Below are positions 21,778-22,552 of a DNA stretch of 22,552 nucleotides, piece after piece (the first letter of the stretch is position 1; each line of letters begins with the position of its first letter). The stretch is from UBA6136 sp964386975. Lineage in GTDB: Bacteria; Pseudomonadota; Gammaproteobacteria; Methylococcales; Methylococcaceae. A program made the position numbers and the translations under genes. A model generated the notes under the pieces. That model ran no database searches. It had not been told where the DNA came from and saw only the letters and a list, made by a program, of their open reading frames with translations. Where the stretch lies: positions 1-22,552 of the forward strand of contig CAYLUS010000036.1 in assembly GCA_964386975.1 (NCBI GenBank), read 5' to 3'.

Positions 21778-22552
21778 CTATGGAGTTGGCAAGTACAAGC
21801 GGCTGTAGGCATGAGATGCATTGACCTCTAGGGTGAGATCGGCCTTTCGCGGCAGCATTTCGAGATTCCAGCGGGTCAGGCGCTCGTAATGCTGAATGAA
21901 GCGCTGAAGCGCTTTTGAATCCAGTACTCGCGCTTGTTTGGCGGCGTGGCTGGTTGCGACCAGTTTTTGTTCCTGCAAGGACCGCCATTCAAAAACGTTT
22001 GAGAAATCCGGGATCGCCAGGAAGATCAGCAGATCAAGACGGGAAAAGAGATCGGTATAACCGTTCTTGAGTGCGTCATTCACCGTTTTGCGCCAGATGC
22101 CCTGAGGGTCCTCAGAAGCTTCAAGGACATTCACGGGCGTTTGCAATCGACTCTCAGGCTCAGCGATGGATCCGACGCACCAACCCTCGAGAATGATGAT
22201 GTCCGGTCGTCCCTCGTATCGACGCCACTCGGATCCTGGACAGCGGTCATCGAGGGCTTTGTTGAACCGAGGGATAAGAACCGTTTGTCCGGATTTGGCC
22301 CGGATAAGCGCGTTCAGGGTTTTCCGGATGAGGGGCAGATCATGGGTTCCGGGAACACCTCGGGTCAGGAAAAGCGGGTGAACCGTTTTAGCCAGATTTT
22401 CGCGAGTTTTGCGTTGGAGATAGAAGTCATCAATCGAGCACTCAAGGGTTGACCGCCCATACACCTGCTCCAGAATGCAGGCCAGTAAGCGAGCCATGGT
22501 TGACTTTCCAGCGCCTTGAGCTCCATTCATGCCGACGATCAGCGGGGTTTTT
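21778..22552 (-). CDS. D-glycerate 3-kinase-like P-loop kinase (5' end outside window)
   Basis: The frame is open through the window edge (reading KTPLIVGMNGAQGAGKST), so the ATG at 22530 is internal and the true start lies beyond 22552. The Walker A motif GAQGAGKST is followed by SIDDFYL, GVPGTHDLPL (the glycerate kinase family signature region), PRFNKALDDR, IIILEGWCVG, LLIFLAIPDF, and a C-terminal FIQHYERLTRWNLEMLP segment. This is the plant-type GLYK / YggC / Tda10 family, of the phosphoribulokinase-like P-loop group; plant members phosphorylate D-glycerate to 3-phosphoglycerate. Bacterial members are less characterised, so the substrate is probable rather than certain. About 128 bases separate its stop from the convergent SrkA-like gene. 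Confidence 0.85.
   Translation of the reverse strand, partial: KTPLIVGMNGAQGAGKSTMARLLACILEQVYGRSTLECSIDDFYLQRKTRENLAKTVHPLFLTRGVPGTHDLPLIRKTLNALIRAKSGQTVLIPRFNKALDDRCPGSEWRRYEGRPDIIILEGWCVGSIAEPESRLQTPVNVLEASEDPQGIWRKTVNDALKNGYTDLFSRLDLLIFLAIPDFSNVFEWRSLQEQKLVATSHAAKQARVLDSKALQRFIQHYERLTRWNLEMLPRKADLTLEVNASHAYSRLYLPTP

Overview
The window reads as a densely packed chromosomal segment of a Gram-negative proteobacterium, most likely a gammaproteobacterium. Supporting features are lipoboxes, Tat and Sec signal peptides, an outer-membrane beta-barrel, MsrPQ, a SrkA-type kinase, a RatA/Coq10-type protein and a MopE/CorA-type copper protein. No rRNA, tRNA, CRISPR array or prophage was seen. Both window edges cut genes.

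Layout. (1) 1-1.2 kb: the tail of an uncharacterised protein and a small lipoprotein gene. (2) 1.2-4.8 kb, minus strand: an apparent operon of exported proteins, in transcription order a CsgG/FlgO-like lipoprotein, a caspase-fold peptidase, and a papain-fold peptidase carrying a DUF4384-like C-terminus. (3) 5.15-5.5 kb: a frameshifted gene remnant. (4) 5.6-10.7 kb, minus strand: a MopE/CorA-like copper protein gene, an intrinsic terminator, then two tandem paralogous di-heme cytochrome c peroxidase family genes, an arrangement like the copper-responsive corAB / mopE-SACCP loci of methanotrophs. (5) 11.1-12.7 kb: an alginate-export-type outer-membrane barrel. (6) 12.9-13.6 kb: an orphan ModA, followed immediately by an internally deleted IS200/IS605 (TnpB) relic. 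(7) 13.9-20.5 kb: the most unusual part. An NDH-2-like flavoprotein is divergent from an SRPBCC - LOV - RatA-like operon. Facing that operon is a minus-strand set: fatty acid hydroxylase-superfamily protein, SRPBCC, LOV, MsrP, MsrQ. (8) 20.6-22.5 kb: a SrkA-like kinase and a partial D-glycerate 3-kinase-like gene.

How the genes may work together. The SRPBCC-LOV pair occurs twice, in opposite orientations. Both LOV proteins keep the photoactive cysteine, and both LOV genes have the same ribosome-binding site (GGGAGAC, 7 bases, ATG). The neighbours are hydrophobic-ligand-binding START-fold proteins, a RatA/Coq10-like quinone-binding candidate, a quinone-linked flavoprotein, the MsrPQ methionine-sulfoxide repair system and a membrane di-iron hydroxylase. 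A blue-light or flavin-redox-sensing module acting on membrane lipid or quinone and oxidative repair is a reasonable hypothesis, and it is inference only. The copper/haem cluster at 5.6-10.7 kb is a second, better-precedented system.
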